From contig DATAKL010000019.1 in the NCBI GenBank assembly GCA_036261625.1, positions 1 to 64,000 on the forward strand: a stretch of 64,000 nucleotides of DNA. Reading direction: 5' to 3'. Made by a program: the position numbers and the translations under genes. The notes below the pieces were generated by a model. The model was given only the letters and a program-made list of their open reading frames with translations. It was not told the origin of the DNA and did not search any database. This stretch comes from JAAXKN01 sp036261625. Its GTDB lineage: Bacteria > Bacteroidota > Ignavibacteria > Ignavibacteriales > SURF-24. This document shows, piece after piece, positions 9,427 to 18,766 of the stretch (position 1 is the first letter of the stretch; the number at the start of each line of letters is the position of its first letter).

Positions 9427-10047
9427 ATGGAAACCATAAACTACTGGATCCAGCATTACGGCTACGGGGGGATTTACATGCTTTTAATGCTGGGTATAGT
9501 AGGCATACCTGTTCCTGATGAAACTCTTCTTGCAGTCTCGGGCTTTTTGTCATATAAGGGGGAGCTGTCGCTTATTCCGGCTTTCTTTGCAGGATTTTTA
9601 GGAAGCATAACAGGGATCACCATAAGCTACTTTATCGGAAGGGGTTTCGGGAAAGTGGTTCTTGAGAAGTACGGGCATTTCTTCCACCTTACAAAAGAGC
9701 GCCTGGAGAAAGCCCGCCAGTGGTTCAGGAAGATAGGGAAGTGGGCTCTTCTCTTCGGATATTTCATTCCCGGCGTAAGGCACGTCATATCGATCCTTGC
9801 CGGAACGACAAAAATGAATTATCCTGAATTTGCCCTTTACACATATACGGGTGGTTTTATCTGGGCTGCCACTTTTATCTCCATAGGGTATTTTTTCGGC
9901 GAGAAGTGGCAGAAGGTCATGGAAGCCATTCATCATCATATAATTATCTCATCCATCATTTTAATCCTGATAATAACGGGCGCGATCCTCCTTAGGAATT
10001 ACTTTGCCAACAAAAAAAGTGTTCCTGCCAAAGAACCGGGCCAATAA
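9427..10047 (+). CDS. DedA family inner-membrane protein
   Basis: 206 residues with several membrane segments. The DedA/SNARE-associated pattern is clear: GIVGIPVPDETLLAVSGFL near the start, GSITGITISYFIGRGFG, and the amphipathic motif FGYFIPGVRHVISILAGTTKM with the conserved Arg and Gly. DedA proteins of this kind scavenge polyprenyl phosphate or lipids across the inner membrane and support membrane potential and antibiotic tolerance. It follows the glycosidase by six bases. Length is normal. Confidence 0.92.
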   Translation: METINYWIQHYGYGGIYMLLMLGIVGIPVPDETLLAVSGFLSYKGELSLIPAFFAGFLGSITGITISYFIGRGFGKVVLEKYGHFFHLTKERLEKARQWFRKIGKWALLFGYFIPGVRHVISILAGTTKMNYPEFALYTYTGGFIWAATFISIGYFFGEKWQKVMEAIHHHIIISSIILILIITGAILLRNYFANKKSVPAKEPGQ

Positions 10048-10204
10048 AATGAAAATCTTTGTCTGACATTATTCATCCTTCATTTTTACAAACCTTGCTT
10101 TCTCCAAATGCCCAAAGCCCGTTGTAACTTTTGAATGAATTTTCTATTTTCAACAATTATTTTCATAAGAAATTTTTACTCCTAAATTATTTACAGGAAA
10201 AGTA

Positions 10205-11383
10205 ATGCTAAACCGGTTGTTTTCTGTATTCCTGCTCCTCATTCTTTTCCAATGCCGGGCTTTCCCGCAGCAGGATTCACCTAATGTTACATCTTCAGTT
10301 ATTGATTCAACTCTTGGCAGCATTACAATAAAAAGCCGTCCTTCTGAAGCAGGTGTGTTTATAGACAATTCACTTAAGGGCGTTACCCCTTTGAAACTGA
10401 CACTTCCTGCCGGTAAATATTCTCTCAGACTCCTGAAGGATGGATATGAATCTTCCGTGAATTCCTTTGAAATAACAGGGTCCGGGACCAGAACAATAGA
10501 CGATTCGCTTTACTCAATTCCTAAGTTTAACATCACTACAATTCCGGCTAACGCTTTTATCTATATCGACAGCTCATATGCAGGCAGGTCTCCCATGGAA
10601 GGCTTCCAGCTTTCTTCAGGAAGGCACCGCCTGAGGGTCAGCCTCGACGGCTACAAGGATTTATTTACGAATATAACCCTGAGGCAGGGAGAAAGTTCAT
10701 CTCTCAGGCTTTCACTCCTGCCAAAATTCGGTTTTCTTACTCTGAATGTGTCGCCTTCAGATGCTGAGGTTATTATAGACAGCCTGAGAATGACTCCGGA
10801 AAGGGTGCGGAAACTGAAGCTGCCGGTTGGGGAGCACGATTTGATGGTATATAACCGCATCATAGACAGGTCTATTAAAGGGAAGGTATATATTGCTCCC
10901 AGGGTGGAAAGTGAAGTAAGTGTCCCGCTGGATAAATTTTCAGCAAGAGCAGCATTGTTTTCTGCAGTTTTGCCGGGCCTGGGGCAGTTTCTGGATGGGA
11001 GTTACCTTAAAGGATCAATTGAGTTCCTGAGTGCAGCAGCAGCGGGATATCTTATTTCTTCATCATACGACATCCGCAGGCAAAGAAAGGTTGAAGAAGA
11101 TCTGGCATACATGAATTATCTGCTTGCCATTGGGGAAACAGAGGCATTTACAGCTAGAGAAAGGTTAACAAGAGCTGACAGCGACCTGAAGTCTGCAGAA
11201 AGCAGACTTACAATGTCTTTTGCTGCTTTGGGTGCCGTTTACGGCCTAACAATTATTGACGCACTCATCTTCCATTCAAAAGAAAGAAGCTTCTACATTA
11301 AAAGAACAATACTTCCATATGAAGGTCTGGAGAAGTACGGCAGCCCGGAAAATTTTGAATTGGGAGTAAACTTACGTTTTTAA
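10205..11383 (+). CDS. PEGA-repeat envelope protein with C-terminal membrane region
   Basis: 392 residues: signal peptide (about 1-21), then three successive PEGA-type beta modules. The first has GSITIKSRPSEAGVFID and LPAGKYSLRLLKDGYES, the second ITTIPANAFIYIDSSYAG, the third FLTLNVSPSDAEVIID. After about residue 245 comes SAVLPGLGQFLDGSYLKG followed by two hydrophobic segments, like the DUF5683 family found in Bacteroidota. PEGA modules are thought to bind cell-wall or surface ligands. It ends 15 bases before a lipoprotein gene and is likely cotranscribed with it. No enzyme motif is seen. Confidence 0.82.
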   Translation: MLNRLFSVFLLLILFQCRAFPQQDSPNVTSSVIDSTLGSITIKSRPSEAGVFIDNSLKGVTPLKLTLPAGKYSLRLLKDGYESSVNSFEITGSGTRTIDDSLYSIPKFNITTIPANAFIYIDSSYAGRSPMEGFQLSSGRHRLRVSLDGYKDLFTNITLRQGESSSLRLSLLPKFGFLTLNVSPSDAEVIIDSLRMTPERVRKLKLPVGEHDLMVYNRIIDRSIKGKVYIAPRVESEVSVPLDKFSARAALFSAVLPGLGQFLDGSYLKGSIEFLSAAAAGYLISSSYDIRRQRKVEEDLAYMNYLLAIGETEAFTARERLTRADSDLKSAESRLTMSFAALGAVYGLTIIDALIFHSKERSFYIKRTILPYEGLEKYGSPENFELGVNLRF

Positions 11384-11398
11384 CATGATTAAAGCAGA

Positions 11399-13015
11399 AT
11401 GAAAATCAAATTTCTTTTACCTGTATTATTCGCCGCTCTTGCCTTAATGAGCTTAAGCTGTTCAGATGATGAAGAGCTCGTCTTCGATAACCCAAGTGAT
11501 CCCTTTTCAAGTGTGTATGATCCTGGTGCTCCGGATTCACTTAAGGCAGCTGCAGTGTCGGATTCTTGCATAAGACTCTCATGGAAACCTACAAGTCTGA
11601 TGGAACAGGGATTCAGGATATTCAGAAGAGTCGGACTTTACGGGGATTATAAAAAAATTGCACAGGTGCCCTCAAGGACAACAACTTTTTTAGATGCCTT
11701 TCCTGTAAAAACCGGAATGACATACTACTACCAGGTTGCTTCATTAATGGATAACAAAATGGCTAATTTTTCTAAAGAAGCAAGTGTGTTTGTAGAATTT
11801 TTGCCCCCGTCGCTGGACCTAAAATCTATAGTTTCGAATAATGCTACAATAGTATGGAATAACCCGAGCGTCCTTACAACACATTTTATATTGGAAAGAT
11901 CGGTCAATGGCGGGCAATTTGTGCAGCTGGCTGATCTGAAAAGTGATGTTCTTTCTTATACCGATTCCGGCTTGGATAAGAATAACTCCTACAGCTACAG
12001 AATAAAGGCGGCATCACAAAATAATGAATCTGAGTATTCTGAAAAGCTCACCTTATCTTATACGCTGACCGACCTGAAGAAAGTTCAGAGCGTTGACCTT
12101 GGAAATCCGGTACATAGCATTGTATTCAGCCCCGACGGTACAAGGCTGGCTGCATCAGGAATGTCATATTCCCTCCGAGTCTGGAATGTTTCAGACGGAG
12201 CGTTAATTTGGGATTTGGGATACAAAGGTCCTAACGTTACTTCCGCGGGTTATCCTTTTCAATTGGCCTTCAGCCATGACGGCAGACTTCTTGCTGCCGA
12301 TACAGATCCGAACGTTTCACATGCAATCATTAAAATTTGGAGAATGAGCGATGGTTCACAGGCCGGGTTGATTCCCAATACAGAAGTGGAAGCAATCCAT
12401 TCAATATGCTTTTCATATGATGACAGTAAAATTATGGCTGGCAATTGGAATGGGGAAGTTAAAACTTGGAATACAGCTGACACCAGATTTATAGGAAAGA
12501 CCGATATATGCGGCTACGTTGGCTCTGTTTCGTTTTTATATGCCGCACGTGACGGATCAAAAATAGTTACAGGAATAAGGGGCAATTATTCATTCCTGAA
12601 CCGGGGGCTGCAGCTGTGGCAGCCCGATACCTGGCGTAATCTGGCAAACTTTAACGGATTTGAGTCTGAGTATTATGCTGTCAGCAGCGACGAAAAATAT
12701 TTTGCCTATAATGGAAGGGTTGTTTCAATTTCAACGGGGGAGATTGTGGCAGATCTTCCCGGATATTCTTACGGACAGGAATCTTTCAGTATAGACGGCC
12801 AGATCCTTCTGGGGCGCTTCTACACAGGAGGACTTACGGCAACTTTTATTTCAGATAAAAATGTAACTGTTTCAAAACCAGTTCCATTGCAGTATAACTT
12901 TAACTATCCGGCAATTGCAGCTTCCCCAAAGGGTGACCTCTTTGCAATTACCGGAGAAAAATCGGGAACAATTGAATTCTGGCAAATAGTAAAAGGGTGG
13001 AGAAAAGTCTTGTAA
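11399..13015 (+). CDS. Lipoprotein with fibronectin type III and WD40-like beta-propeller domains
   Basis: 538 residues. The lipobox MSLSC places a lipidated Cys at residue 21. Two FN3 domains follow (about 40-130 and 135-222), the second ending in NSYSYRIKAASQNNESEYS. Then come propeller-type repeats with IVFSPDGTRLAASG, LAFSHDGRLLAAD and ICFSYDDSKIMAGNWNGEVKTWN, that is, WD40 blades. It is predicted to sit at the outer membrane as a scaffold. No catalytic residues are seen. It is the second gene after the PEGA protein, and convergent with the Nramp-like gene, whose stop is only five bases away. Confidence 0.82.
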   Translation: MKIKFLLPVLFAALALMSLSCSDDEELVFDNPSDPFSSVYDPGAPDSLKAAAVSDSCIRLSWKPTSLMEQGFRIFRRVGLYGDYKKIAQVPSRTTTFLDAFPVKTGMTYYYQVASLMDNKMANFSKEASVFVEFLPPSLDLKSIVSNNATIVWNNPSVLTTHFILERSVNGGQFVQLADLKSDVLSYTDSGLDKNNSYSYRIKAASQNNESEYSEKLTLSYTLTDLKKVQSVDLGNPVHSIVFSPDGTRLAASGMSYSLRVWNVSDGALIWDLGYKGPNVTSAGYPFQLAFSHDGRLLAADTDPNVSHAIIKIWRMSDGSQAGLIPNTEVEAIHSICFSYDDSKIMAGNWNGEVKTWNTADTRFIGKTDICGYVGSVSFLYAARDGSKIVTGIRGNYSFLNRGLQLWQPDTWRNLANFNGFESEYYAVSSDEKYFAYNGRVVSISTGEIVADLPGYSYGQESFSIDGQILLGRFYTGGLTATFISDKNVTVSKPVPLQYNFNYPAIAASPKGDLFAITGEKSGTIEFWQIVKGWRKVL

Positions 13016-13020
13016 CCACT

Positions 13021-14316
13021 TTATGTCAGAAATAATCCTATTGAAGCCAGAAGCATTACAAGCGTTGAAAGCCAGCCCATAAATTTAAGCGCGCGGGAAA
13101 TTGTAAAGTCACCCATTACTTTTTTGTTTCGGGACATCAGCATCATCATAACCATTACGGGGGCGGCCGTTACGCCGTTTATGACAGCCGACCAGAAAAG
13201 AGCCTTAATAGGATTTACGGGGGTGAAATCGATTAATAGACCCAGAATTATTGAAAATGCCAGAACGCCGTAGAAATTTCTGGCCCTCCTTGGCTTCTGC
13301 TCAAGCCCCACCTTCCAGCGGAAGGTCTCTCCGACGGCATAGGCAGCGCTTCCGGCAAGAACCGGTATGGCAAGAAGCCCTGTGCCGATTATCCCCGCGC
13401 TGAAAAGAAGAAACGAGAACTCCCCGGCCAATGGCCTTAAGGCCTCGGCGGCTTTGGCAGCTGTATCAATGTCTGTAACATGATGCGCGTTCAATGTAAC
13501 GGCTGAGGCAAGAATAATGAAATATGAAACCAGGTTTGAAAAAGCCATGCCTACGTATGTGTCCACCTTAATTCTGCTAATCTGCCCCCGGGCCTGCTCG
13601 GGAGCTTTCTTTAAGGCTTCGTCCTCAACTTTTGTCTTAATTTCTTCGACTTCCTGACTTGCCTGCCAGAAGAACAGATATGGACTGATTGTTGTGCCTA
13701 AGACAGCAATAAGCGAGGTAAGGTAAACAGGATTAAAAGAGAAGTTAGGTATAAAGGTGTTAAAGAGTGTGATCTTCCAGGGGACTTTCACAATAAATAC
13801 GGTAATTATATATGCAAAAAGCGATATTGTCAGCCACTTAAGATAGCGGACATATGACGTATAGGGAATAAAAACCTGCAGCAGTATCGAAACAACTGAA
13901 AACAGTGCAGCATAAAGAAGGGAAGGCCCTCCGATAAGAAGCTTAAGTGAACTTCCCATGGCTGCAATATCGGCTCCAATATTTATGATGTTGGCAGTTA
14001 TCATGAGTCCCACAATAATGAAGCTGATCCATCGTGGATAATATTTTCTCATATTTGCCGCAATGCCGCGCCCGGTTACGCGTCCAATTAGCGCACTGAT
14101 CTGCTGAATTGCGGCCATAAGCGGGTAGGAAAGGAGTATTGTCCAGAGCATGCTATAGCCGAAATGAGCTCCCACCTGTGAATATGTGGCTATACCGCTC
14201 GGATCGTCATCTGAGGCGCCTGTTATGAGCCCGGGACCAAGCTTCTTGAAAATTTTCCGTATTCCTTTTTTCTCTGCGCCGGCTTCAGCTACGGGATCTT
14301 CAGCGTACATTTTCAT
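13021..14316 (-). CDS. Nramp-related divalent metal transporter with atypical metal-site motifs
   Basis: 431 residues, about eleven membrane helices, Nramp fold. The first helix carries GASDDDPSGIATYSQ where classical manganese/iron Nramp proteins have DPGN, and the sixth helix carries GTTISPYLFFWQASQEVEE where they have a Met-Pro-His motif. The metal-coordinating methionine is thus replaced, as in a bacterial side branch of the family, so manganese or iron cannot be assumed; magnesium-like or other hard ions are possible. Two in-frame ATGs exist (14316 and 14310). The gene overlaps the end of the DUF5335 gene by 17 bases, pointing to coupled translation. Confidence 0.88.
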   Translation of the reverse strand: MKMYAEDPVAEAGAEKKGIRKIFKKLGPGLITGASDDDPSGIATYSQVGAHFGYSMLWTILLSYPLMAAIQQISALIGRVTGRGIAANMRKYYPRWISFIIVGLMITANIINIGADIAAMGSSLKLLIGGPSLLYAALFSVVSILLQVFIPYTSYVRYLKWLTISLFAYIITVFIVKVPWKITLFNTFIPNFSFNPVYLTSLIAVLGTTISPYLFFWQASQEVEEIKTKVEDEALKKAPEQARGQISRIKVDTYVGMAFSNLVSYFIILASAVTLNAHHVTDIDTAAKAAEALRPLAGEFSFLLFSAGIIGTGLLAIPVLAGSAAYAVGETFRWKVGLEQKPRRARNFYGVLAFSIILGLLIDFTPVNPIKALFWSAVINGVTAAPVMVMMMLMSRNKKVMGDFTISRALKFMGWLSTLVMLLASIGLFLT

Positions 14317-14659
14317 CCGGACTTACAGGATGAAACCTTACAATTGCGCTCCTTCCCAGAGAGGATCTAACTTGCAGAACTTTTGGTGCATGGTCCTCAT
14401 GCTCCTCGAAAATTATGCTTCCTGCATTGTCAATAACGTGTCTAAAGGAGGAAGAAGCACCTGCCAAGACGGTTATGGATGTATTGCCTTCATCTACAGA
14501 GGTGATTTCAGCTCCCTGGAAGGGGAGACTTTCGGCATAATCGACCCTGTAGTCCTCATCATCAGTAATTTCAATTTTAACTATCCGTTCCCTGTAATTT
14601 CTGCTGAAATCATCCAGAAACCTCATCCAGTTTTCACGGGGTATTTCTCTTCTTGGCAT
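14300..14659 (-). CDS. DUF5335 family protein
   Basis: 119 residues, starting PRREIPRENWMRFLDDFSR and containing VKIEITDDEDYRVDYAESLPFQG, which fits the small DUF5335 family. The start at 14659 is chosen over one 42 bases further upstream because GGAG lies just before it. No enzyme residues or membrane segments are seen. The last 17 bases overlap the start of the Nramp-like transporter, so the two are one transcription unit. DUF5335 proteins are of unknown function; the pairing suggests a link to ion homeostasis, which is inference only. Confidence 0.75.
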   Translation of the reverse strand: MPRREIPRENWMRFLDDFSRNYRERIVKIEITDDEDYRVDYAESLPFQGAEITSVDEGNTSITVLAGASSSFRHVIDNAGSIIFEEHEDHAPKVLQVRSSLGRSAIVRFHPVSPDENVR

Positions 14660-15025
14660 TGCTTCTCCAGAGTAGTGGTTATAATAAATAATACGGACCA
14701 AGTCACATTTAAATCAAGACAGAAGGGAAGCTAAGTCTTTAAGGGGAAAGAAAATAGGACAAATTATCAGATTATAGAATTTTTAAACAAACAGGAGGGG
14801 ATAATTACTATTTTTAAGATTTTTTTAGTATGTTTTGCCACATAAAAGACATGATTTTGAAAAGCATGAAGTTAAAAGCCCCAAACGAGCCCGTTTTCCG
14901 GTATTTAGGGGTGCGGGGGAGGAATGGCTTAATTTTTGCTGTACGAAGAGCAAAAGGGAATCTTCCAGGCTTTCCTAATTAGGATTTTATGTATTATTTT
15001 AATAAAATATTTTGGAGTTAAATAA
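14660..15025. other. Divergent intergenic region upstream of nifJ and the DUF5335-Nramp pair
   Basis: About 365 bases of AT-rich DNA between two divergent transcription units, so it must hold promoters for both. Visible elements are the ribosome-binding site GGAG (15014-15017) for nifJ and a perfect 10-bp palindrome CCTAATTAGG (14974-14983), about 43 bases before the nifJ start, which could be an operator. No gene or known RNA element is recognised. Confidence 0.4.
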
Positions 15026-18000
15026 ATGGAAAGAAAAAAGGTAACCATTGACGGTAATGAAGCCGCAGCTTATGTAGCTCACCAGGTCAATGAAGTTATT
15101 GCGATCTATCCGATTACTCCCTCATCACCGATGGGAGAATTTTCAGATGAATGGTCGGCAAAGGGAAAGAAAAACATATGGGGCACAGTTCCTTCAGTTA
15201 CTGAAATGCAGAGCGAAGGCGGAGCTTCAGGCGCAGTTCACGGTGCACTGCAGAACGGCGCTCTGACAACTACTTTTACAGCCTCACAGGGATTGCTTTT
15301 AATGATCCCCAATATGTACAAAATTGCAGGGGAATTAACTCCTACCGTATTCCACGTTACAGCACGTTCGCTCGCAGCCGCCGCTCTTTCCATCTTCGGC
15401 GACCACAGCGACGTTATGGCTACACGCCAGACAGGCTTTGCAATGCTGGCTTCAAACTCCGTTCAGGAAGTAATGGACTTTGCTCTTATTTCACAGAAAG
15501 CTTCTCTTGAATCAAGAATTCCTTTTGTCCACTTCTTCGACGGCTTCAGAACTTCACACGAAGTCATGAAAATTGAACAGCTCGCCTTTGAAGATCTCAG
15601 GGCTATGATTGACGATAATGCCGTAAAGGCACACAGATTAAGAGGCCTCTCGCCTGAGCGCCCTGTAATCAGGGGTACAGCCCAGAATCCTGACGTTTAC
15701 TTCCAGGGCAGGGAAACAGTAAATAAGTTTTATGATGAATGCCCTGAATTCGTTCAGAAGTCAATGGATAAATTTGCTTCCCTGACAGGCAGACAGTATA
15801 ACCTTTTTGATTATTACGGCGCTCCTGATGCAACAAGAGTAATTATTCTTATGGGCTCAGGCGCTGAAGCTGCTGAGGAAACGGTTGAATATCTTTTGTC
15901 AAAAAGTGAAGAGAAAATCGGTATTCTGAAAGTCAGACTTTTCAGGCCATTCTCAGTAAAGCACTTCCTGGCAGCCTTACCGAAAACTGTTGAAAAAATT
16001 GCTGTCTTAGACAGAACCAAAGAGCCGGGCGGACTTGGCGAACCGTTATACCTTGATGTGGTAACTGCTATTTCTGAGGCTATGGCTTCAGAGAAGGCTC
16101 CTTTTGCAAAGAACCCGAAAATCGTCGGCGGAAGATATGGACTTTCCTCTAAGGAATTTACCCCTGCCATGGTTAAGGCAGTTTTTGATGAACTTAAGAA
16201 AGACAATCCGAAGAACCACTTTACCGTCGGTATCAACGACGATGTTACATTCACAAGCCTTGAATTCGATCAGAACTTTACAACTGAAGGCTCAGGCGTT
16301 CACCGCGCACTCTTCTATGGCCTTGGTGCTGACGGCACAGTTGGCGCAAACAAGAACACCATTAAGATCATCGGTGAAGAAACAGACAACTACGCACAGG
16401 GCTACTTCGTATACGATTCAAAGAAATCAGGTTCAACAACAGTTTCTCACCTGAGATTCGGCAAAAAACCGATTAAGTCGAGCTATCTCGTTCAGAAAGC
16501 TACTTTTATCGGCGTTCATCAGTTCAATTTCCTAGAGAAATTCGACATACTGAAGAACATTGAAGAAAACGGCACACTTCTCTTAAACAGCCCTTATTCA
16601 AAGGAAACCGTCTGGGCAAAGCTGCCTAAGACAGTTCAGCAGCAGATAATCGACAAGAAGCTGAACTTCTACGTAATTGACGGTTACGACGTTGCAAAGA
16701 AAACCGGCATGGGCACAAGAATAAACACCATCATGCAGACCTGCTTCTTCGCCATTTCAGGTGTTCTTCCCAAAGACGAGGCTATCGAGCAGATCAAAAA
16801 GTCTATCAAGAAGACTTACGGCAAGAAGGGTGATGAAATTGTAAAGAAGAACTTTGAAGCTGTTGATCAGACACTGGCCAACCTTTACAAGATCGATGTT
16901 CCTGAAAAGGCCGACAGCCAGATTGCACTTCCGCCAACAGTTTCAGATAAGGCTCCTGATTATGTCAAGAGTGTTCTTGCAAAAATCATGGAAGGAAACG
17001 GCGACGATGTTAAGGTCAGCGAAATGCCTGTTGACGGTACTTTCCCTGTAGCCACAACAAAGTGGGAAAAGAGAAATATCGCTCTTGAAGTTCCTGTTTG
17101 GGACGAATCAATCTGTATTCAGTGCGGCAAGTGCGCTTTGGTATGCCCGCACGCTGCAATCAGAACCAAGGTTTATGACGCAGAACTCCTTAAGGATGCT
17201 CCTCAGACATTCAAGCACATGGAAGCCAAGGGAAAAGAATATCCTGCAAACTCAGCCTACACGATCCAGGTTTCAGTTGAAGACTGTACAGGATGCCAGC
17301 TCTGCTATGAAGTATGCCCGGTTAAGAACAAGACAGAAGTTAAGCTCAAAGCCCTCAACATGGCCGACCAGCTTCCTTTAAGAGAGCCGGAAAGCAAGAA
17401 CTGGGATTTCTTTGTCAACCTTCCTGAATTTGACAGAAGAAAAGCTGCCTTAAATACAGTTAAGGGATGCCAGCTCTTAGAGCCTCTCTTCGAGTTTTCA
17501 GGCGCCTGCACAGGCTGCGGCGAAACCCCGTACGTAAAGCTGACCTCACAGCTCTTCGGCGACAGAATGGTTGTTGCAAATGCTACAGGCTGCTCTTCAA
17601 TCTACGGCGGTAACCTTCCTACAACTCCATGGGCTAAGAACAAAGACGGACGCGGTCCTGCATGGGCTAACTCACTCTTTGAAGACAACGCTGAATTCGG
17701 CCTCGGTATGAAACTGGCTGTCGACAAGCACACGCAGTATGCTACGGAGCTTGTTGTTAGACTGAAAGACCAGATAGGAAGTGACTTTGCCGATGCGCTC
17801 TTAAATGCCGACCAGAAAGATGAAACAGGCATCTACGATCAGAGAGAAAGGGTTGCAAAACTGAAGGAAGTATTAAAGACAATCAATACTCCTGAGGCTG
17901 AAGACCTTCTTTCACTGGCCGACTACCTGGTTAAGAAATCCGTTTGGATCATGGGCGGTGACGGATGGGCTTATGACATCGGTTACGGCGGTCTTGATCA

Positions 18001-18625
18001 CGTCCTTGCAAGCGGCAAGAACGTAAACGTACTCGTTCTTGATACCGAAGTTTATTCAAATACAGGCGGACAGATGTCCAAATCAACCTCTCTTGGTGCA
18101 GTTGCCAAGTTTGCCGCCGGCGGAAAGCCGACAGCAAAGAAAGACCTGGCGCTGATGGCTATGAGCTATGGTAACGTTTATGTTGCCAAGGTTGCAATGG
18201 GCGCAAACGATCTGCAGACAATAAGAGCCTTCCAGGAAGCTGAAGCCTACGACGGTCCTTCACTGATCATCGCATACAGCCACTGTATCGCTCACGGTAT
18301 CGATATGGCAAAAGGCCTCGACAGCCAGAAAGCTGCTGTTGAATCAGGACACTGGCCGCTCTTCAGATACAACCCTGACCTGGCAGCCGAGGGTAAGAAT
18401 CCTCTTAAACTCGATTCCAAGGCTCCGAAGATCAAGGTTGAAGAGTATGCCTATATGGAGACCCGTTACACAATGCTCAAGAAATCCAATCCGGAAGAGT
18501 CTAAGAGACTTCTCGACATGGCTCAGGCCGAGGTTGAAAAGAAATGGAAGTTCTACGAGCAGATGGCATCTTCAACAGGCAACGGCGAAACGAAAACTGC
18601 CGTGAAACCTGAAGCTAAAGCTTAA
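15026..18625 (+). CDS. nifJ: Pyruvate:ferredoxin (flavodoxin) oxidoreductase
   Basis: 1199 residues, the normal size for the single-chain homodimeric enzyme. It converts pyruvate and CoA to acetyl-CoA and CO2 with electrons passed to ferredoxin or flavodoxin. The domains appear in order: pyrimidine-binding N-terminus with YPITPSSPMGE, gamma domain, two 4Fe-4S sites CIQCGKCALVCP (about 697) and CTGCQLCYEVCP (about 754), further cysteines in GACTGCGETPY for the proximal cluster, and the TPP/Mg site around GGDGWAYDIGYGG to TEVYSNTGGQMS (about 975-1020). The enzyme is oxygen-sensitive in most hosts and points to anaerobic or fermentative growth, or reductive pyruvate synthesis. A dihydroorotate-dehydrogenase-like gene follows after a stem-loop. 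Confidence 0.97.
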   Translation: MERKKVTIDGNEAAAYVAHQVNEVIAIYPITPSSPMGEFSDEWSAKGKKNIWGTVPSVTEMQSEGGASGAVHGALQNGALTTTFTASQGLLLMIPNMYKIAGELTPTVFHVTARSLAAAALSIFGDHSDVMATRQTGFAMLASNSVQEVMDFALISQKASLESRIPFVHFFDGFRTSHEVMKIEQLAFEDLRAMIDDNAVKAHRLRGLSPERPVIRGTAQNPDVYFQGRETVNKFYDECPEFVQKSMDKFASLTGRQYNLFDYYGAPDATRVIILMGSGAEAAEETVEYLLSKSEEKIGILKVRLFRPFSVKHFLAALPKTVEKIAVLDRTKEPGGLGEPLYLDVVTAISEAMASEKAPFAKNPKIVGGRYGLSSKEFTPAMVKAVFDELKKDNPKNHFTVGINDDVTFTSLEFDQNFTTEGSGVHRALFYGLGADGTVGANKNTIKIIGEETDNYAQGYFVYDSKKSGSTTVSHLRFGKKPIKSSYLVQKATFIGVHQFNFLEKFDILKNIEENGTLLLNSPYSKETVWAKLPKTVQQQIIDKKLNFYVIDGYDVAKKTGMGTRINTIMQTCFFAISGVLPKDEAIEQIKKSIKKTYGKKGDEIVKKNFEAVDQTLANLYKIDVPEKADSQIALPPTVSDKAPDYVKSVLAKIMEGNGDDVKVSEMPVDGTFPVATTKWEKRNIALEVPVWDESICIQCGKCALVCPHAAIRTKVYDAELLKDAPQTFKHMEAKGKEYPANSAYTIQVSVEDCTGCQLCYEVCPVKNKTEVKLKALNMADQLPLREPESKNWDFFVNLPEFDRRKAALNTVKGCQLLEPLFEFSGACTGCGETPYVKLTSQLFGDRMVVANATGCSSIYGGNLPTTPWAKNKDGRGPAWANSLFEDNAEFGLGMKLAVDKHTQYATELVVRLKDQIGSDFADALLNADQKDETGIYDQRERVAKLKEVLKTINTPEAEDLLSLADYLVKKSVWIMGGDGWAYDIGYGGLDHVLASGKNVNVLVLDTEVYSNTGGQMSKSTSLGAVAKFAAGGKPTAKKDLALMAMSYGNVYVAKVAMGANDLQTIRAFQEAEAYDGPSLIIAYSHCIAHGIDMAKGLDSQKAAVESGHWPLFRYNPDLAAEGKNPLKLDSKAPKIKVEEYAYMETRYTMLKKSNPEESKRLLDMAQAEVEKKWKFYEQMASSTGNGETKTAVKPEAKA

Positions 18626-18672
18626 GTTAAAAAGCTTTGGTAAGACTAAGTGAATTAAGGTAATAGTTTTTT

Positions 18673-18704
18673 GGGAAATGCAGGCGAAAATGCTTGCATT
18701 TCCC
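18673..18704 (+). promoter_or_regulatory. Strong stem-loop between nifJ and the dehydrogenase gene
   Basis: GGGAAATGCAGGC (18673-18685) pairs with GCTTGCATTTCCC (18692-18704), 13 pairs with one G-U, loop GAAAAT. No T-run follows, so it is not a classical terminator. It may protect the abundant nifJ message at its 3' end or lower expression of the next gene. Confidence 0.5.
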
Positions 18705-18766
18705 GAAGCTATGATGTAAAATATAGACATAATAACGATATTGTTAAATTAAAACGTGAGATTTAG

